64,000 bases of DNA from Sphingobacterium sp. R2 (GTDB lineage: Bacteria > Bacteroidota > Bacteroidia > Sphingobacteriales > Sphingobacteriaceae), in contig NZ_CP142884.1 in the NCBI RefSeq assembly GCF_040760075.1, positions 4,030,001-4,094,000 of the forward strand. The letters run 5' to 3'. Of this stretch, positions 55,313-64,000 are shown piece by piece. The notes beneath the pieces were generated by a model. The model made no database searches. It was not told where the DNA came from and was given only the letters and a program-made list of their open reading frames with translations. A program made the position numbers and the translations under genes. Numbering within the stretch: position 1 is the stretch's first letter; each line of letters starts with the position of its first letter.

Positions 55313-56128
55313 ATGGTAAGTAATCAAATATTGAATTATATAACTTGGAAAATAGATCCTGATATTTTCGTCATTCCGATTATTGATCACCCAATTCGAT
55401 GGTATGGTTTATTTTGGTTATTAGGTATTATTTTATGTTATAGCGTATCAAGATCAATATTAAGAAATGAAGGCCATACAATCGAATTTTTAGATCAGCT
55501 CACCTTGTACATTGTCTTGGGCACTATTATAGGCGCTAGGTTGGGGCATGTTATTTTTTACGATCCGAGCTATTACTTAAATAATCCTTTAAAGATAGTT
55601 GCGATATGGGAAGGTGGTCTAGCAAGCCATGGTGGAGGTATAGGCGTCGTTATAGCAATCTATTTATTTGCAAAAAAACAGCACCTTCCATTTCTTCATC
55701 TGGCAGACCGTATTGCTTTGGTTGTGCCCTTAGCAGGAGCCTGTATCCGTGTCGGCAACTTATTTAACTCCGAAATGATCGGGAAAGTCAGTGATTTGCC
55801 TTGGGCTTTTGTGTTTACACATATTGATGACATACCTAGACACCCGGCACAACTTTACGAAGCATTGTTTTGCTTCTTGTTATTCATAGTATTATATCGA
55901 TTGTGGAAAGAAAAACAGTTTCGAATTAACGACGGCAATTATTTCTCTCTATTGCTGATATTGCTATTTTCATTCCGGTTTTTGGATGAATTTTTGAAAG
56001 TAAATCAAGAACATTTTGAAGACTCCTTATTCATCAATATGGGGCAAATACTTAGTCTACCCTTTATTGTTATTGGAGTATGTGTATTTATTTACAATCG
56101 TTTTAAGAAATCAGTAAAAGTAAATTAA
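55313..56128 (+). CDS. lgt: Prolipoprotein diacylglyceryl transferase
   Basis: A 271-residue inner-membrane enzyme that transfers diacylglycerol to the lipobox Cys of prolipoproteins. Family residues are visible: HPIRWYGLFW, GARLGHVIFYDP, ASHGGGIG with the essential His, CIRVGNLFNSE (Arg/Asn/Glu), HPAQLYEA and FRFLDEFLKVNQ. About seven membrane segments are present. It stands alone and diverges from the lipobox-bearing kinase. Related genomes often have more than one lgt, so this may be an accessory copy. Confidence 0.94.
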   Translation: MVSNQILNYITWKIDPDIFVIPIIDHPIRWYGLFWLLGIILCYSVSRSILRNEGHTIEFLDQLTLYIVLGTIIGARLGHVIFYDPSYYLNNPLKIVAIWEGGLASHGGGIGVVIAIYLFAKKQHLPFLHLADRIALVVPLAGACIRVGNLFNSEMIGKVSDLPWAFVFTHIDDIPRHPAQLYEALFCFLLFIVLYRLWKEKQFRINDGNYFSLLLILLFSFRFLDEFLKVNQEHFEDSLFINMGQILSLPFIVIGVCVFIYNRFKKSVKVN

Positions 56129-56183
56129 TATAATACCTCCCCCCATGCATTACCTTGTGAATACATGTGAAAAACATCAATTA

Positions 56184-56849
56184 TCATTTTTTTAATAAGC
56201 CATGCTGAAAAGCATATTTGACCAATTCTGCTGTATTTTTCACTTTTGTTTTATCGAGCAAGTTCTGACGATACCCTTCTACAGTACGCTTACTCAAAAA
56301 GATTTTATCGGCAATTTCTAGATTTGTAAAACCATCCGCAATCAATTCGAGCACTTCTAGCTCTCGCTCATTTAAATCCAGCTCCAGGATGATATTAGCA
56401 CCATTATCAATACACAGTCGATCCGAAGACACTTGCTCAAGCAGTGCTATGCTAATTTCTTCACTTATATATCGGCCACCTTCGGCTACATGCTTTAATC
56501 CAAAAAGTAATTCATTATAATCGATATTCTTTAGCAAGTATCCTGACAATCCATTTTTAAAACCCTCAACAACATAACAAATTTGACTGAGCATAGACAA
56601 TATCACAACTTTGACAAATGGATATTTTTGCCTGATATTCTTTAACAGCTCCATCCCATCCATTACTTCCATGCTTACATCCGTCAAAACAATATCTGGC
56701 ACTACTCCGTCCGCCAACTGAGACAATGCCTCTGTACCACCAGAGGCTTCTCCTATTACTTTAAATTCTCCCTGAGATTCCAAAAGTAGTTTAATACCAT
56801 TACGCACGACCATATGATCTTCAACCAATAGTATTTTAACCGTATTCAT
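56184..56849 (-). CDS. NarL/LuxR family response regulator, orphan paralogue
   Basis: A 221-residue receiver-LuxR regulator closely paralogous to the one at 32799-33455: both start with KILLVEDHMVVRNGIKLLLE, both have LSGYL.KN around the conserved Lys, and both have IFLSKRTVEG in the HTH. The phospho-acceptor Asp is in VLTDVSMEVMDG. No kinase gene lies beside it. It converges on lgt, leaving 55 bp between them. Confidence 0.92.
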   Translation of the reverse strand: MNTVKILLVEDHMVVRNGIKLLLESQGEFKVIGEASGGTEALSQLADGVVPDIVLTDVSMEVMDGMELLKNIRQKYPFVKVVILSMLSQICYVVEGFKNGLSGYLLKNIDYNELLFGLKHVAEGGRYISEEISIALLEQVSSDRLCIDNGANIILELDLNERELEVLELIADGFTNLEIADKIFLSKRTVEGYRQNLLDKTKVKNTAELVKYAFQHGLLKK

Positions 56850-57062
56850 TTTCTAAAGCTATTAAATAAATATTCGATTCTCTCCACTTCCAAATCTTTA
56901 TCAAAATGACGGTTTACACTATTTCATGATTTGGAATAAAAAAAGAAACAAAATACATAAACAGAATAAAGATACAAATTTCTGCTCACGCATCGATTCA
57001 AACACAAATGAGCAACAGTTGCAAATTGGATCACAACTGTTGCAAACCAACTTATTCTGTAA

Positions 57063-58133
57063 CTATTTCTTCTTCAGATCGGCTCCGGCAATATCTTCCC
57101 ATCGATAATAATGGAATGTTTTATCGTCACTCATAACAACAAACAAGCCATGTTTGAAGGTGTCATTTAAATTAAAAGAGGTAGTTTCTGAACCATCACT
57201 TTGTGTTGCCATAACTGGCACAGTCTTCAGATATTTATGTTCGAAAGGATTGCTTTTGGTTCCTTCCCGACTAAAAACCTGAAAACGATTTGCACCCTGG
57301 TCCGATACCAAGATATATCCAGTGCTGTCGGTCACTTTATAAATCGAAATACCTTCATGATCTTCTTTAAAACCTGCCGTAGCAAACAATGCCAACTGTT
57401 GGTTGCCCTTTGCTGGATCCGCATAGTATTGTTTTACGCCAACCTGTTCATCAGAATAGTATATATACCCAAGCTCATTGTCCACCGCTATCGCCTCGAT
57501 CTCTTTCTTTCCACTAAATGAACCAAATTTGCGAACCAGTGTAGCTTTTACCGAACCAGAACCATTATCCTCCAATAAATATTGACCCAAATAGCCTTCT
57601 TTTGGTCCATTTTTTCGCCCAACAATAGCATAGATCTCTCCTTTTGGAGAAGTATATAGGGCAATCCCCATTAGATCTCTGAATTCAGGCTCAGTTTCAC
57701 CAACAAACATATCTAATCCACCTTGATCGATCGGCTTCATGTCAGGTAGTGAAAAAATACGCAATTTATGGGTCATACGCTCTGTTGTGACAGCGATATC
57801 AACAGGTTTCCCCCCCAATACCAAACCGTAGGCTACATCAACATTGTTTGGTCGTTTTAAATTCGAAACTACTTTTTCTTTGACCGTTTTACCCTGTAGA
57901 TCGTACACGAATAAAGCTCCATCGGCATCTTTATCCGTTGCTATAATCAGACTCTTGCTCGGATCGCTCTTGTTGATCCAAATTGCAGGATCATCCGAAT
58001 CATAACGTACAGCATCGGTCACAATAACGGGTTTGATTGATTCTACGCTATTTGTTTGGCCATTTTTGCATGCCATTTGAAGCAGGGTTGATGCTCCCAA
58101 AGTTAGTGTTAGTAGTGTTTTTAAATTTGTCAT
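57063..58133 (-). CDS. Beta-propeller phytase (3-phytase), lipoprotein
   Basis: A 356-residue Ca-dependent six-bladed beta-propeller phytase releasing phosphate from myo-inositol hexakisphosphate. The N-terminal lipobox is LLQMAC (Cys22). Family segments are AVRYDSDDPAIWINKSDPSK, KRPNNVDVAYG, EIEAIAVDNELGYIYYSDEQ, EDHEGISIYK and LVSDQGANRFQVF, which carry the acidic Ca and phosphate ligands. ATG 58133 gives a proper signal peptide. It lies 13 bp after a beta-helix lipoprotein gene and behind a TonB-dependent receptor, so the three form a phytate or phosphate-ester acquisition unit. Confidence 0.92.
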   Translation of the reverse strand: MTNLKTLLTLTLGASTLLQMACKNGQTNSVESIKPVIVTDAVRYDSDDPAIWINKSDPSKSLIIATDKDADGALFVYDLQGKTVKEKVVSNLKRPNNVDVAYGLVLGGKPVDIAVTTERMTHKLRIFSLPDMKPIDQGGLDMFVGETEPEFRDLMGIALYTSPKGEIYAIVGRKNGPKEGYLGQYLLEDNGSGSVKATLVRKFGSFSGKKEIEAIAVDNELGYIYYSDEQVGVKQYYADPAKGNQQLALFATAGFKEDHEGISIYKVTDSTGYILVSDQGANRFQVFSREGTKSNPFEHKYLKTVPVMATQSDGSETTSFNLNDTFKHGLFVVMSDDKTFHYYRWEDIAGADLKKK

Positions 58134-58146
58134 GATATGAAGTAAA

Positions 58147-59409
58147 TTAGAATTTGGAACCCAATGCCCCAACATACGCTGCAGGCTGAGGAGAATTATA
58201 TGTTAGCCCGTTTGACATCACCAGGCCGCTCGTAAAATGGGGTTTAAAAGCCAAAGTACCGGCCTTTAATGCCGGTGAATTCCCCTGAAGATGAAAATCC
58301 CAGGTTGAATCAAATACGTAATTGTCAACCGATGTTTCTAACGGATAAGAAACAAATTTAGGATTATTCTCCCCTGCCACTTTACCTCTAACATCGTTAC
58401 TACCGCCTACAATATCATTTTTACCGACCTGAAACTGATTTACAGTCAATTGACCGTAGCCATAATACCAATTATTACCTGACACAGAACGGCTATCTTC
58501 TGGTTTTTTAGGATCCCGCTTGACTCCAAACCGTGTATTGGCAAAAAGATTATTATAAATTTCCGCTCTGACAGAAGCTTCTAGCCATATGGAGCCTCCT
58601 TTGGCTGTAGGTCTGCGCCACCCTGTATTGAGCATGGTATTATTATAAATAATAATATAAGCCTGCGGCGTACGGTCTCCCGAGTTGGATAGTTTTAATG
58701 CATTGGTATTTACACTATACACGAGGTTATAAGCAACATCGGCAAGACATCCGGATTTGAAATTCATCGCTTCTCCACCTGTCACCCCATTAGAAAAGAA
58801 ACGATTGTTAGCGAAAATGATTTTTCCACCTTCAATATACGTACAATCCTCGTGAAAATGACTTACAGTACTATTTTGAACCACTAGCTTTCCGTCTGGA
58901 TTTGAGAACCACAAAGCTGGCAAAGCCTCACCAGAAACTTTTTTATACAAGCCCATTTTTACAGAAGTCGACGCATCCGATGTAATTGCACCGCCATATT
59001 CAATGACGGTATTGTCCAAAACAAGTTCCTGGCAGCTTGGAGCGGCTAAAATTCCGCCCCATAACTTGCCAAATTCATTCGTCTTTGTCTTATATCCATT
59101 TTCAACCGTAAACTTCACAGGATTTTCGGCTGTACCGAGTGCATACAAATTACCCAAAACAACAATTTCAGGCTTATTGACAGAATCCATCAATACGGTT
59201 ACACCTTCCTCAATCGTCAGGCTCTTGCCTTCGGGAATAATAATATCTCCCTTGATATGCTGCACACTCCCTTTGCTCCACACACCGGAGACCTCACCTA
59301 TAGCACTTCCATCAGCATCAGAAGTATCAACATCAATATTTGCTTTTTCACAGGCACTTAGCACCACGATAAAAAACGCTAGAAACGATAAAATACATTT
59401 ATTTTTCAT
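58147..59409 (-). CDS. Parallel beta-helix repeat lipoprotein of the phytase operon
   Basis: A 420-residue lipoprotein (lipobox LSAC, Cys20) with right-handed parallel beta-helix rungs, such as GDIIIPEGKSLTIEEGVTVL, then KLVVQNSTVSHF and AYIIIYNNTMLNTGW. Proteins with this profile are often annotated as T9SS-associated or as right-handed beta-helix proteins of unknown function. ATG 59409 is chosen for the signal peptide. The operon position between receptor and phytase suggests substrate or cation binding at the cell surface; that is inference. Confidence 0.82.
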   Translation of the reverse strand: MKNKCILSFLAFFIVVLSACEKANIDVDTSDADGSAIGEVSGVWSKGSVQHIKGDIIIPEGKSLTIEEGVTVLMDSVNKPEIVVLGNLYALGTAENPVKFTVENGYKTKTNEFGKLWGGILAAPSCQELVLDNTVIEYGGAITSDASTSVKMGLYKKVSGEALPALWFSNPDGKLVVQNSTVSHFHEDCTYIEGGKIIFANNRFFSNGVTGGEAMNFKSGCLADVAYNLVYSVNTNALKLSNSGDRTPQAYIIIYNNTMLNTGWRRPTAKGGSIWLEASVRAEIYNNLFANTRFGVKRDPKKPEDSRSVSGNNWYYGYGQLTVNQFQVGKNDIVGGSNDVRGKVAGENNPKFVSYPLETSVDNYVFDSTWDFHLQGNSPALKAGTLAFKPHFTSGLVMSNGLTYNSPQPAAYVGALGSKF

Positions 59410-59559
59410 CTGTATATATTTAATTTTTAATGATGAAGCAGATTTCACTTATCCAAAACATTGGCTTTCCAAAAAAGTGAAAGCTTCACCGAAACAAACT
59501 GTTCTTATTTAACGTCGCACATGTTCAGATTAAAACATGCCCTGTTTTACGCAGTTCTA

Positions 59560-62346
59560 TTATTTACTAAACGAATAACGTAAACCAAGGATATAGTTCT
59601 GTCCATACAAATCCTTTCTAATCAACGTATTTCCGCCTTCAATAAGCTTTTCAGCAATCTTCTCATTTTCGGGATTTGTTCCTTTCACATATAATTCCAT
59701 TGCTGTATTCAAGATGTTGTTGGCTTTGGCAAAAATGGCCCAACCAGCTTTAAATTTCTTCTCAATAGAAGCATCTAACTGAACAAATCCTTTTTGCCAT
59801 AAATCATCGTTCAAAAATTGCGACACTGTATTGATGCGTGAGCCGGTATAAGATCCAGCTAGCTGTCCTTCCCAGCCATTATTGGCATCTTTGTAAAGTA
59901 GCGATAGATTGGCCACATGTGCAGCTTGCCCATATAGCGGTCTCGTTTGATCCACGATAATCGCTTCAGTATCCTGTGTGGTCTCATTGATTCGACGTGA
60001 CATCTTAGCGGTTGTTATACGTGAATGGGTATAGGTATAATTGGCCTTAACACCAAATTTCTGGATATACTTGATATAATCAACCTCAAGACCAAAGTTG
60101 TTGGCGTTACCAAAATTACCGGGGGTGTAGTATACATCCTGCTTACGAAGCTCATCCGGTTGAAAGGTATATTCAATTGGATTTTTGATTTTCTTGTAAA
60201 ACATACCTACAAGAAATTGAGAGGAAGCTTCAGGGAATAATTCATACCTTAAATCGAAGTTATCTGCTAAGGCATGTTTTAAATCTGGGTTTCCTTTTTC
60301 TAAAAACTCTTCGTTAACCACACTTGAGGGTACAATTTCATAAAATCCAGGTCGGTTTAACGCACGATAATAGGCCGCATGAAGCTGTTGTTTTTCGTCC
60401 AAATGATATTTCATGGTCAAACTTGGCAGCCACTCTGTATACATTTGTGATCCTTCCGGTCTTTTTTCTCCAGCCGGAAACAATAATTTATAATGCTGAT
60501 TGCTATGCTCCATCCGGATCCCACCGATCATCTGCCATTTGTCATTCTCATAATTAAACATGCCATACACTGCTGTGGTTTTTTCACCGGCGTCGTAAGT
60601 TAATGGATTTGCGACAGCTCCAGTAGGATTGGTAACAGTCAAATTGAGATCGGTATAGCGCTGAAAATCCACGCCGTATTTATACTTTGCCTCTTCTGCC
60701 GAAGCTGTTGATAAGTTGTAGTTATTGTAAAAACTACTACGCTGTTTATCACGATACAAACCTCCGGTCGATAGCTCCAGCTTACTGTTTTCCATTGGAA
60801 CTTTATAAGCTACATCCCAATAGCCTGCATGATCATTATCGGTATTCCGCTCCCAACGATAGGTTACAGGAGACTTATTCACGAGCGAAGTCCGTTTACG
60901 TTGAAAATTTTCTTCTACGCCATCCAAACTGATCATCGTATTTTGTGGCAATTGATTGCGCGCTGAAGAAAGCACACCTGACCAACGGACATTCAGACGA
61001 TTATCTAAAAAATGATGATCCCCTTGTAGCGTACCATTGTAGATCTGTTGCTGTGTTTTTCGGCTTCTTGTCACATAGGTCAGCTCGGCTTTACCAATAC
61101 TCGGATCATACTGGCCATTGTATACCGTATTTACAGCATCACGCAATTGCATGTTATTTAAATTCACATACATTTGATAAAAGCTAATCCGATGATTTGG
61201 ATTAAATCGATAGTCGATCTTGTTATGCAAACCTAAGCGTTGTTGCTGTTCATCATATTGTCGATCACTCTGCTCAGTAATTACCGCATTTGGATTTACG
61301 CCAACGACAGCCGATTTGTAGAAAATAGAACGACTACCTCGATGTAAATTTTGATAACTTGCACCCAAAATAAAGCCCAATTTATCATCCAAATACCGAT
61401 TGCCTATTGTCAAATTGCCGACAAGGTCTGGAAGGGGCTTTTTATAGGTATAATCCAATGCCCCCCTATTAAAATCAGCAGCGGTTGCATTGTAATTCTT
61501 TCCATGCTGTTCATAGGGCGATTTTGCCGAGGTTCCGCCTGTTGAAAAACTTCCAAAATCATGCTTAAAATAACGTTGGCTGTAGCCTGTTGCCAAATTT
61601 GCTTGTAACAATAATTTAGTCGGCGCCGATTTCATAACCATATTGACAACCCCACCCACCGCATCGGCTTCCATATTTGGTGTTAGCGACTTGTAGACTT
61701 CTAAGCGTTCCAACATATCTGAAGGAAATAAATCCAAAGGCACATAACGGTATTTATTATCTGGACTTGGGACCTTTACACCATTCACCAAAGTGGTATT
61801 GTAACGTTTATCCATCCCCCTTAGAATAGCATATTGTCCCTCGCCATTCGAATTTCTTTCTATGGATACACCCGAAACACGCTGTACAACATTTGCAACG
61901 GTGATATCGGGAGAAATCTCTATTGCGCGCGCCGAAACAACATTCATAATTTGTGACGCATTCTTTTCCAAACGCCTTGCACTAGGATCATCATCCCCCC
62001 CATTCCGACGTCCTTTTATGGTTACCTCCATTAATGTCTGTTCGGTAGACGTCAGCTGAAAAATAAAATGAGGTGTATTTTCTTTTTGAATTTCGATTTC
62101 TTTAATTAGTTCGGCATAGGCCATATGCTTGATATGAACCCTATCCACACCCGCAGATAATCCTTTGAATTCAAACGAACCATCCAATTGTGTTTTGGTC
62201 GATAGCCCACGCTGTTCCAAGAACACTGTTGCACCGGCAATAGCTTCACCAGTTTGACCATCCAATACCTTACCTTTGATTTTGGTCGCATAAGCAGCGC
62301 TGACCGAAATACTGGAGGCAAGTAATACCGTTAAAAAGTTTTTCAT
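59560..62346 (-). CDS. TonB-dependent receptor of the phytase locus
   Basis: A 928-residue outer-membrane receptor with signal peptide (about 1-20), carboxypeptidase-regulatory-like domain (about 22-105, KIKGKVLDGQTGEAIAGATV), plug (about 130-240, starting near IMNVVSARAIEISPDITVA) and a beta-barrel ending GLRYSFSK. It lacks an STN domain and has no SusD partner, so it belongs to the classical TonB-dependent class. ATG 62346 is chosen. A promoter fits TTTG-N19-CATCTTTG upstream. With the downstream lipoprotein and phytase it probably imports phytate products or chelated metal. Confidence 0.93.
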   Translation of the reverse strand: MKNFLTVLLASSISVSAAYATKIKGKVLDGQTGEAIAGATVFLEQRGLSTKTQLDGSFEFKGLSAGVDRVHIKHMAYAELIKEIEIQKENTPHFIFQLTSTEQTLMEVTIKGRRNGGDDDPSARRLEKNASQIMNVVSARAIEISPDITVANVVQRVSGVSIERNSNGEGQYAILRGMDKRYNTTLVNGVKVPSPDNKYRYVPLDLFPSDMLERLEVYKSLTPNMEADAVGGVVNMVMKSAPTKLLLQANLATGYSQRYFKHDFGSFSTGGTSAKSPYEQHGKNYNATAADFNRGALDYTYKKPLPDLVGNLTIGNRYLDDKLGFILGASYQNLHRGSRSIFYKSAVVGVNPNAVITEQSDRQYDEQQQRLGLHNKIDYRFNPNHRISFYQMYVNLNNMQLRDAVNTVYNGQYDPSIGKAELTYVTRSRKTQQQIYNGTLQGDHHFLDNRLNVRWSGVLSSARNQLPQNTMISLDGVEENFQRKRTSLVNKSPVTYRWERNTDNDHAGYWDVAYKVPMENSKLELSTGGLYRDKQRSSFYNNYNLSTASAEEAKYKYGVDFQRYTDLNLTVTNPTGAVANPLTYDAGEKTTAVYGMFNYENDKWQMIGGIRMEHSNQHYKLLFPAGEKRPEGSQMYTEWLPSLTMKYHLDEKQQLHAAYYRALNRPGFYEIVPSSVVNEEFLEKGNPDLKHALADNFDLRYELFPEASSQFLVGMFYKKIKNPIEYTFQPDELRKQDVYYTPGNFGNANNFGLEVDYIKYIQKFGVKANYTYTHSRITTAKMSRRINETTQDTEAIIVDQTRPLYGQAAHVANLSLLYKDANNGWEGQLAGSYTGSRINTVSQFLNDDLWQKGFVQLDASIEKKFKAGWAIFAKANNILNTAMELYVKGTNPENEKIAEKLIEGGNTLIRKDLYGQNYILGLRYSFSK

Positions 62347-62382
62347 TTTGCTTAGATTATTATGAATCTTTGATTGTTGTTG

Positions 62383-62413
62383 CAAAGATGGCAGCCAATT
62401 TTAATCACACAAA
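62383..62413 (-). promoter_or_regulatory. Promoter of the TonB-receptor/phytase operon
   Basis: On the minus strand TTTG (62413-62410), a 19-bp spacer and CATCTTTG (62390-62383) match the Bacteroidota promoter with one mismatch in the -7 box. The start codon is 37 bp downstream. Confidence 0.55.
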
Positions 62414-62552
62414 ATATCGAGCGTTACAACAAGGAAACAAGGTAGAAAGTGGGCTATACAGCGAGGAAACAGACACTACTAAACAACTAATAAACAGTAG
62501 TTTAAACGCAATTTAAGCGCCATTAACATTCTATTACCCCTGTGTTAAAAAA

Positions 62553-64000
62553 TTATGAAATCCCAATAAGATAGCCCGCGAGGTCCTCCCCTTGTTCCAG
62601 TCTTAATTTTTTTCGCAATCGATGTCTGGCAACACGAAGGCTATCTTGTGATATGCCCAACAAGACGGCAATATCGATATTATTCAAATTTATTTTAAGC
62701 AATGCGATTAACCGCATATCCGCTGCCGTCAAATCTGGAAATCGTTGAATAAGTTTTTCAAAAAAGCTGTGATGCACCTTTTCGAAAGTTCCCATAAACT
62801 CTTTCCAATGGATGCCCTGCGTAATATTTTCATTGATTTGCAACACCAACTTCTGCATTTGTCGTTTTTGATCCCGGCGTTCGTCCTTAACCATTCCTTT
62901 TAATTCATCACGAAGTTCTTCCAAAAATTGATTATTACGGATTAAATTTAAGGTATGGGATGTCAATTCCTTTTGCTTGAGCGACAGTTCTTGCTTGAGC
63001 TGTTTATCTTCAAGCAACTGGTTTTTAAGTGCAATTTCGGTCAACTCGCGTTCAGCTTCCTGTTTTCGGGATTCGGCGATCTGATTTTTGATCTTAATTT
63101 TCTGGCGGCTATGCAATACATAAGATAATACAATTAACAAAATTAGAACCACGATTGTTCCCCACAGCATGATTAAGTTGATTCTTTTTGTTACCTGCAA
63201 TTTTTCAATCTCCTCAGCTTTTTGATTTATATCGTAGAGCGCCTGAAAAAAAGCGGTATGTCGAGCACCATCTACGCTATATAGTTCAAGCACCAACTTC
63301 CGGCTCTTTTCGGCATAAAAATATGCGCTATCCATTTGGCCACGCAAGGCGTAGGTCCTACTCAAATCTTTTGTCGTAGCAGCCATTTGATACACATCAC
63401 CCAAATTTTCCGCCATCTGATAAGCCAATCGTGTCAGTTTGATACTTTCTGGATATTTATTGGTCTTTCTAAAAATATCGCCCATATTATTGATGACCAC
63501 AATTTTTCCATAATTGTCTTTTGTTTCCGTATAGAGGGTACTTGCTTTTTCAAAATGAAAAAAAGCGCTGTCATACCTGGCAAGATCTTCATAAATACTG
63601 CCCAGATTTTCATGGATCTTGGCTTCTCCATTTTTATTACCCACACTGCTATAAATGGACAAAGCAAGATGCTGGTAGAAAAAGGCGGAGTCGTAGTTCG
63701 CTTCCTTTTCAAATAAATGACCTATATTCCCTAATATGCCTGCCGCTCCATTTTTATCCCCTTCTGTTCGAAAAGTATGTAGTGCTTTGTTAAAATAAAC
63801 TTTCGCTACATCATGTTGTTTGTTGAAAATATTGAGCTCCCCGATATCACTCCAATTCGAAGCAAGATGCTGTTTTGAATTTAATTGCGTGTAGATTCGA
63901 TCGGCTTGAAAATAGTAGTCCTGCGCCTGTCCATAATGTCCCTGATTAACACATAACCATCCAATCGCCTGTAAACAATTGCCTTGTAACAATAAGTCTT
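62553..64000 (-). CDS. TPR/HTH membrane-bound transcriptional regulator, 5' partial
   Basis: The visible 482 codons encode a TPR array (about residues 1-230 of the visible part; repeats such as AAGILGNIGHLFEKEANYDS and AKIHENLGSIYEDLARYDSA), a membrane helix (MLWGTIVVLILLIVLSYVL), a long coiled coil and a C-terminal LuxR-like HTH (FPDLTAADMRLIALLKINLN, then GISQDSLRVARHRLRKKL). The frame stays open to the window edge, so the start lies beyond it; a TTG at 63992 is not the real start. Such proteins regulate genes in Bacteroidota. It lies upstream of the phytase operon on the same strand and could control it. Confidence 0.82.
   Translation of the reverse strand, partial: DLLLQGNCLQAIGWLCVNQGHYGQAQDYYFQADRIYTQLNSKQHLASNWSDIGELNIFNKQHDVAKVYFNKALHTFRTEGDKNGAAGILGNIGHLFEKEANYDSAFFYQHLALSIYSSVGNKNGEAKIHENLGSIYEDLARYDSAFFHFEKASTLYTETKDNYGKIVVINNMGDIFRKTNKYPESIKLTRLAYQMAENLGDVYQMAATTKDLSRTYALRGQMDSAYFYAEKSRKLVLELYSVDGARHTAFFQALYDINQKAEEIEKLQVTKRINLIMLWGTIVVLILLIVLSYVLHSRQKIKIKNQIAESRKQEAERELTEIALKNQLLEDKQLKQELSLKQKELTSHTLNLIRNNQFLEELRDELKGMVKDERRDQKRQMQKLVLQINENITQGIHWKEFMGTFEKVHHSFFEKLIQRFPDLTAADMRLIALLKINLNNIDIAVLLGISQDSLRVARHRLRKKLRLEQGEDLAGYLIGIS

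Noticed and set aside
55208..55390. 60-residue minus-strand ORF between the kinase and lgt
   Set aside because: Overlaps the start of lgt and the AT-rich promoter region; composition is that of translated non-coding DNA.

Overview
The window looks like a chromosomal segment of a Bacteroidota bacterium of the Sphingobacteriaceae, most likely Sphingobacterium or a close relative. The evidence is the AT-rich sequence, a FecI/FecR/SusC/SusD cassette, TTTG / TANNTTTG-type promoters, several lipobox lipoproteins, LytTR and TPR-type regulators, and A/T-rich ribosome-binding regions that mostly lack a strong Shine-Dalgarno. This assignment rests on gene families and not on a marker gene. I saw no rRNA, tRNA, CRISPR array, insertion sequence or prophage.

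Layout. 1-0.64 kb: the 3' part of a LOG-family gene. 0.8-8.7 kb: an ECF sigma factor, FecR anti-sigma factor, SusC and SusD for TonB-dependent glycan uptake, then a membrane acyltransferase related to HGSNAT. 8.7-9.4 kb: a non-coding stretch that looks like the regulatory leader of a lost SusC-type locus. 9.4-10.9 kb: an exonuclease/GIY-YIG fusion nuclease. 11.0-17.8 kb: the histidine-utilisation operon hutH-hutI-hutU-hutG with a divergent LysR regulator. 18.0-19.5 kb: an ABM-domain protein, then luxS and an adjoining nucleosidase (activated methyl cycle / AI-2).

19.8-38.4 kb reads as a stress-survival region. It has a trehalose operon (otsAB fusion and GH15), small proteins with skewed charge, two paralogous ECF-like sigma factors without anti-sigma partners, topoisomerase IB, Ku, a bacteriophytochrome-like histidine kinase without a visible bilin-binding cysteine, a degenerate HisKA_3 protein whose phospho-acceptor His is replaced by Arg, a NarL-type regulator next to it, a SIMPL lipoprotein and a GH1 beta-glucosidase. 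38.5-46.8 kb: small membrane proteins, a VOC-family remnant, a threonine-aldolase-like enzyme, a DUF4838 protein behind a CheY-like receiver, D-lactate dehydrogenase, an HxlR regulator and a broken MFS exporter gene.

47.0-52.4 kb: the imuA-imuB-dnaE2 mutagenic translesion cassette. 52.5-56.8 kb: a LytTR two-component pair whose kinase begins with a lipobox signal, then lgt, then a NarL-type regulator paralogous to the one at 32.8 kb. 57.0-64.0 kb: a phytate-type locus (TonB-dependent receptor, beta-helix lipoprotein, beta-propeller phytase) and the 3' part of a TPR/HTH membrane regulator.

The strongest new observation is a 16-bp imperfect palindrome, roughly TACTAAANATNTTAGC. It lies between the promoter elements of both the exonuclease/GIY-YIG gene and imuA, with a second inverted copy at imuA. 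That predicts a shared DNA-damage-type repressor for these two repair loci 41 kb apart. The second is the stress region with its cysteine-less phytochrome and pseudo-kinase.
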